DNA from: Rhodovulum sulfidophilum
GTDB taxonomy: Bacteria; Pseudomonadota; Alphaproteobacteria; Rhodobacterales; Rhodobacteraceae
DNA length: 64,000 nt
NCBI GenBank assembly: GCA_003241785.1
Contig: QFPW01000007.1
Span: 107,339-171,338 of the forward strand
Reading direction: 5' to 3'
Shown: positions 61,055-64,000 of the stretch, in pieces
How the letters are laid out: every line of letters begins with the position of its first letter
How positions within the stretch are numbered: the stretch's first letter is position 1
The notes under the pieces: generated by a model
Told to the model about the DNA's origin: nothing
The model's database searches: none
Seen by the model: only the letters and a program-made list of their open reading frames with translations
Position numbers and translations under genes: made by a program

Positions 61055-62107
61055 ATGAAGTTACTGGTGACCGGAGGCGCGGGATTCATCGGATCGGCCG
61101 TGGTTCGGCGGGCGATCGCGGACGGTCACGCCGTCGTGAACGTCGATGTCCTGACCTACGCCGCCAATCCCGCCAATCTCGACAGCGTGGCGGACGATCC
61201 CGGCTACGCCTTCGAGCAGATCGACATCCGCGACCGCGCCGAGCTCGACCGGGTCTTCGCGACGCACGAGCCCGACGCGGTGATGCATCTCGCCGCCGAA
61301 AGCCACGTCGACCGCTCGATCGACGGCCCGGCCGCTTTCATCGACACCAACATCACCGGCACCTACACGCTGCTCGAGGCGGCGCGCGCCTATTGGGGCG
61401 GGTCGCGCGACAAGCCGGGGCGCGATTTCCGCTTCCACCACATCTCGACCGACGAGGTCTTCGGCACGCTCGGCGCCACCGGGCAGTTCACCGAGACCAC
61501 GCCCTACGCGCCGAACTCGCCCTATTCCGCCTCCAAGGCCGCGAGCGACCATCTGGTGCGCGCCTGGGGCGAGACCTACGGCCTGCCGGTCGTGCTCTCG
61601 AACTGCTCGAACAACTACGGCCCGTTCCACTTCCCCGAGAAGCTGATCCCGGTCGTGATCCTCAACGCGCTCGCCGGCCGCGACATCCCGGTCTACGGCC
61701 AGGGCGTCAACGTGCGCGACTGGCTCTTCGTCGAGGACCACGCGACGGCGCTCCTCGCCGTGGTCACGAAGGGCGAGATCGGCGAGAGCTACAACATCGG
61801 CGGCAACGCCGAGGCGACCAACATCGACATCGTGCGCCGGATCTGCGCGCTGATGGACGAGATGGATCCGAAGGGCGCGCCGCACGACCGGCTGATCACC
61901 TTCGTCAAGGACCGCCCCGGCCACGACCTGCGCTATGCGATCGACGCCTCGAAGATCAAGGCCGAGCTCGGCTGGGAGCCCTCGGTGACGCTCGACGAGG
62001 GGCTGCGCCGCACCGTCGCCTGGTATCTCGAGCACCGGCCGTGGTGGCAGGCGATCCAGGAGCGCGGCTACAAGCTGGAACGGCTCGGCCTCAAGGCCGC
62101 GGGCTGA
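61055..62107 (+). CDS. rfbB: dTDP-glucose 4,6-dehydratase
   Basis: 350 residues from ATG 61055 (five extra codons upstream are possible). NAD-binding GGAGFIGS (7-14), catalytic T132-D133-E134 (STDEVFG), and the YxxxK pair Tyr157/Lys161 (YSASKAASD). It converts dTDP-glucose to dTDP-4-keto-6-deoxyglucose. First of the dTDP-rhamnose genes; rfbD follows after four bases. Confidence 0.96.
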   Translation: MKLLVTGGAGFIGSAVVRRAIADGHAVVNVDVLTYAANPANLDSVADDPGYAFEQIDIRDRAELDRVFATHEPDAVMHLAAESHVDRSIDGPAAFIDTNITGTYTLLEAARAYWGGSRDKPGRDFRFHHISTDEVFGTLGATGQFTETTPYAPNSPYSASKAASDHLVRAWGETYGLPVVLSNCSNNYGPFHFPEKLIPVVILNALAGRDIPVYGQGVNVRDWLFVEDHATALLAVVTKGEIGESYNIGGNAEATNIDIVRRICALMDEMDPKGAPHDRLITFVKDRPGHDLRYAIDASKIKAELGWEPSVTLDEGLRRTVAWYLEHRPWWQAIQERGYKLERLGLKAAG

Positions 62108-62111
62108 GCCG

Positions 62112-62990
62112 ATGCGCGCGCTCATTTTCGGCACGACCGGGCAGGTGGCCCGCGAACTGGCGCGGACCGCGCCGCCGGGCGTGGAGATCCTGGCCTTCGG
62201 CCGCGCCGAGGCCGATCTCTCCGACCCCGCTGCCTGCGCGGCCGCCGTCGCGGCGCGGGACGCCGACGTGGTGATCAACGCCGCCGCCTATACCGCCGTC
62301 GACCAGGCCGAGGACGAGCCGGGCCTCGCCCATGCGATCAACGCCGAGGCGCCGGGCGCGATGGCGCGGGCGGCGGCTGCGAAGGGCGTGCCCTTCCTGC
62401 ATGTCTCGACCGACTATGTCTTCGACGGCGCCCCCGGCCGGGCGTGGCGCGAGGACGACCCGACCGGCCCGCTCGGCGCCTATGGCGCGAGCAAGCTCGC
62501 CGGGGAGCAGGCGGTCGCCCAGGCGGGCGGCGATCACGTCATCCTGCGCACCGCCTGGGTCTTCTCGAGCCACGGCAGGAATTTCGTCAAGACCATGCTC
62601 GCCTACGGCCGCGACCGCGACGAGATGCGCGTGGTCGGCGACCAGCGCGGCGGCCCGACGCCGGCCGCAGACATCGCGCTCGCGCTCTGGAACATCGCCG
62701 CCGCGCGCCACGCCGGCGCCGGCGCGCCCGGCGTCTATCACTTCGCCGGCGCGCCCTCGGTCAGCTGGGCCGAATTCGCGGAAGGTATCTTCGCCGCCAG
62801 CGGCTGGGCGCGCGCGCCGCGCGTGACCGCGATCGCCACGGCGGACTGGCCGACCAAGGCGTCGCGGCCCGCCAATTCGGTGCTCGACTGCGGCGCGATC
62901 GGCCGCGTCTTCGGCATCGCCCAACCCGACTGGCGCGCCGGGCTCGCCCGCGTCGTCGCCGAACTCTCGAAGGAAACCGCCGCCTCATGA
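62112..62990 (+). CDS. rfbD: dTDP-4-dehydrorhamnose reductase
   Basis: 292 residues. Nucleotide-binding GTTGQVA (7-13), STDYVFDG (99-106), and catalytic Tyr124/Lys128 (YGASKLAGE). It performs the last step to dTDP-L-rhamnose using NAD(P)H. It overlaps rfbA by four bases (ATGA). Confidence 0.95.
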   Translation: MRALIFGTTGQVARELARTAPPGVEILAFGRAEADLSDPAACAAAVAARDADVVINAAAYTAVDQAEDEPGLAHAINAEAPGAMARAAAAKGVPFLHVSTDYVFDGAPGRAWREDDPTGPLGAYGASKLAGEQAVAQAGGDHVILRTAWVFSSHGRNFVKTMLAYGRDRDEMRVVGDQRGGPTPAADIALALWNIAAARHAGAGAPGVYHFAGAPSVSWAEFAEGIFAASGWARAPRVTAIATADWPTKASRPANSVLDCGAIGRVFGIAQPDWRAGLARVVAELSKETAAS

Positions 62991-63865
62991 CCTCGCGCAA
63001 GGGCATCGTTCTCGCCGGCGGATCCGGCACCCGGCTCTATCCGATCACCCATTCGCTCTCGAAGCAGCTGCTGCCGCTCTACGACAAGCCGATGATCTAC
63101 TATCCCTTGTCCGTGCTGATGCTGGCCGGCCTGCGGGAGATCGCGATCATCACCACCCCGGCCGACCAGGAGCAGTTCAGGCGCCTGCTCCACGACGGCT
63201 CGCAGTGGAACATGAAGTTCACCTATGTCGCGCAGCCGAGGCCGGAGGGGCTGGCGCAGGCCTATCTCTTGACCGAGGACTTCCTGGACGGCGCCGCCTC
63301 GACCATGGTGCTCGGCGACAACATCTTCTTCGGCCACGGGCTGCCGGAGCTGCTGCGCGCCGCCGCCGGGCGGCCGGCGGGTGGCACCGTCTTCGGCTAC
63401 CGCGTCTCCGATCCCGAACGCTACGGCGTGGTCGATTTCGACGCCGAGGGACGCGTGCTCTCGATCGAGGAGAAGCCGGAAAAGCCGCGCTCGAACTTCG
63501 CGGTCACCGGCATCTACGTGCTCGACGGCTCCGCGCCCGCCCGCGCCGCGAAGGTCGAGCCGAGCGCGCGGGGCGAGCTCGAGATCACCGAGCTCCTGAA
63601 TTCCTACCGCGCCGAGGGGCTGCTCAACGTCGAGCGCATGGGCCGGGGCTATGCCTGGCTCGACACCGGCACGCATGCGAGCCTGCTCGAGGCGGGCAAT
63701 TTCGTGCGCACGATCGAGGACCGGCAGAACCTGAAGATGGGCTGCCCGGAGGAGATCGCCTTCGCGCAGGGCTGGATCAGCGCCGACGAGCTCCGCGCGC
63801 TGGCGGCGCCCTATCTCAAGACCGAATACGGCAAGTACCTGATCCGCGTCGCCGACGGCGCCTGA
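62987..63865 (+). CDS. rfbA: Glucose-1-phosphate thymidylyltransferase
   Basis: 292 residues. GGSGTRLYP (11-19), KPMIYYPLSVLMLAG and LGDNIFFGHGL are the nucleotide- and metal-binding motifs of RmlA. It makes dTDP-glucose, the first step of the pathway; feedback by dTDP-rhamnose is known for the family. The 3,5-epimerase gene (rfbC) is not seen before it. The last 135 bases of the window (63866-64000) hold no gene that I can support. Confidence 0.95.
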   Translation: MTSRKGIVLAGGSGTRLYPITHSLSKQLLPLYDKPMIYYPLSVLMLAGLREIAIITTPADQEQFRRLLHDGSQWNMKFTYVAQPRPEGLAQAYLLTEDFLDGAASTMVLGDNIFFGHGLPELLRAAAGRPAGGTVFGYRVSDPERYGVVDFDAEGRVLSIEEKPEKPRSNFAVTGIYVLDGSAPARAAKVEPSARGELEITELLNSYRAEGLLNVERMGRGYAWLDTGTHASLLEAGNFVRTIEDRQNLKMGCPEEIAFAQGWISADELRALAAPYLKTEYGKYLIRVADGA

Positions 63866-64000
63866 GGCCGTCCGCCGGCGCCGGCCTCCGGCCGTCCCCG
63901 CCCGGCGGCGGTGGCGCCGCGTCCGGCGTTCCGCGCGTGGCGGCGGAGCGCCCGCGGCGCGTTTCGGGACCTTCGCTCGTGGCGGGCGCCCGGTGCTGGC

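Noticed and set aside
63866..64000. Possible start of another gene at the window edge
   Set aside because: Only 135 bases of GC-rich sequence with no convincing start codon or ribosome site.

Overview
The window is high-GC, densely coded DNA with alphaproteobacterial gene order, most likely from the Rhodobacterales/Rhodobacteraceae. Reasons: the runs yceD-rpmF-plsX-fabH-ihfA-merR and argS-SPOR-nagZ-scpA-scpB, a DUF1467 gene next to methylmalonyl-CoA epimerase, a double-length dCTP deaminase, and an Anbu proteasome-homologue cluster. It reads as chromosomal: housekeeping genes dominate and no phage, plasmid, IS or CRISPR module is visible. The genus cannot be fixed from this sequence alone.

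Layout. 1-444: end of a bestrophin-family channel gene. 449-9317 (all minus): a PotADBC-type importer followed after 33 bases by a PqiA-PqiA-PqiB-PqiC lipid-trafficking operon. 9525-13571 (plus): four-gene Anbu operon (circularly permuted ATP-grasp, alpha-E, transglutaminase-like, Anbu protease). 13615-16462 (minus): SHOCT membrane protein and two M20 amidohydrolases. 16665-22583 (plus): complete oligopeptide/dipeptide ABC importer (D-F-A-B-C). 22695-30764 (plus): GNAT, pabB, pabC, aspS, DUF1993, second GNAT, phosphatase, nitroreductase and EI24 protein. 30842-31798 (minus): small membrane protein, DUF1467, methylmalonyl-CoA epimerase. 32085-33510: cytidylyltransferase plus PIG-L deacetylase. 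33801-36638: purD and xseA, divergent. 36645-37061: secreted orphan. 37209-42402: argS, SPOR, nagZ, scpA, scpB. 42735-46432 (minus): clpS, RTX-type protein, dcd, tRNA-Pro, merR, ihfA. 46551-49601 (minus): fabH, plsX, rpmF, yceD. 49695-54118: bamE, a ferric-iron permease and two paralogous iron-binding proteins. 54248-60811 (minus): tamA-tamB. 61055-63865 (plus): rfbB, rfbD, rfbA for dTDP-rhamnose.

How it fits together. Three uptake systems (polyamine-type, peptide and iron) sit beside several cell-envelope systems: PqiABC, TamAB, BamE, PlsX/FabH, dTDP-rhamnose synthesis and a CDP-sugar/PIG-L pair. The Anbu operon couples a predicted peptide-forming ligase to two predicted peptidases and is the least understood system here.

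Non-coding structure is unusually rich. Two palindromic repeat families occupy intergenic gaps: GTAG-flanked hairpins resembling REPs used by RAYT transposases (25.2, 33.5-33.75 and 42.4 kb), and paired CCCGGG-core hairpins (20.5, 25.35 and 42.55 kb). Both complete ABC operons have strong hairpins exactly between the binding-protein gene and the next permease gene. A tRNA-Pro(GGG) lies immediately upstream of dcd, whose only ATG start lies inside the tRNA.
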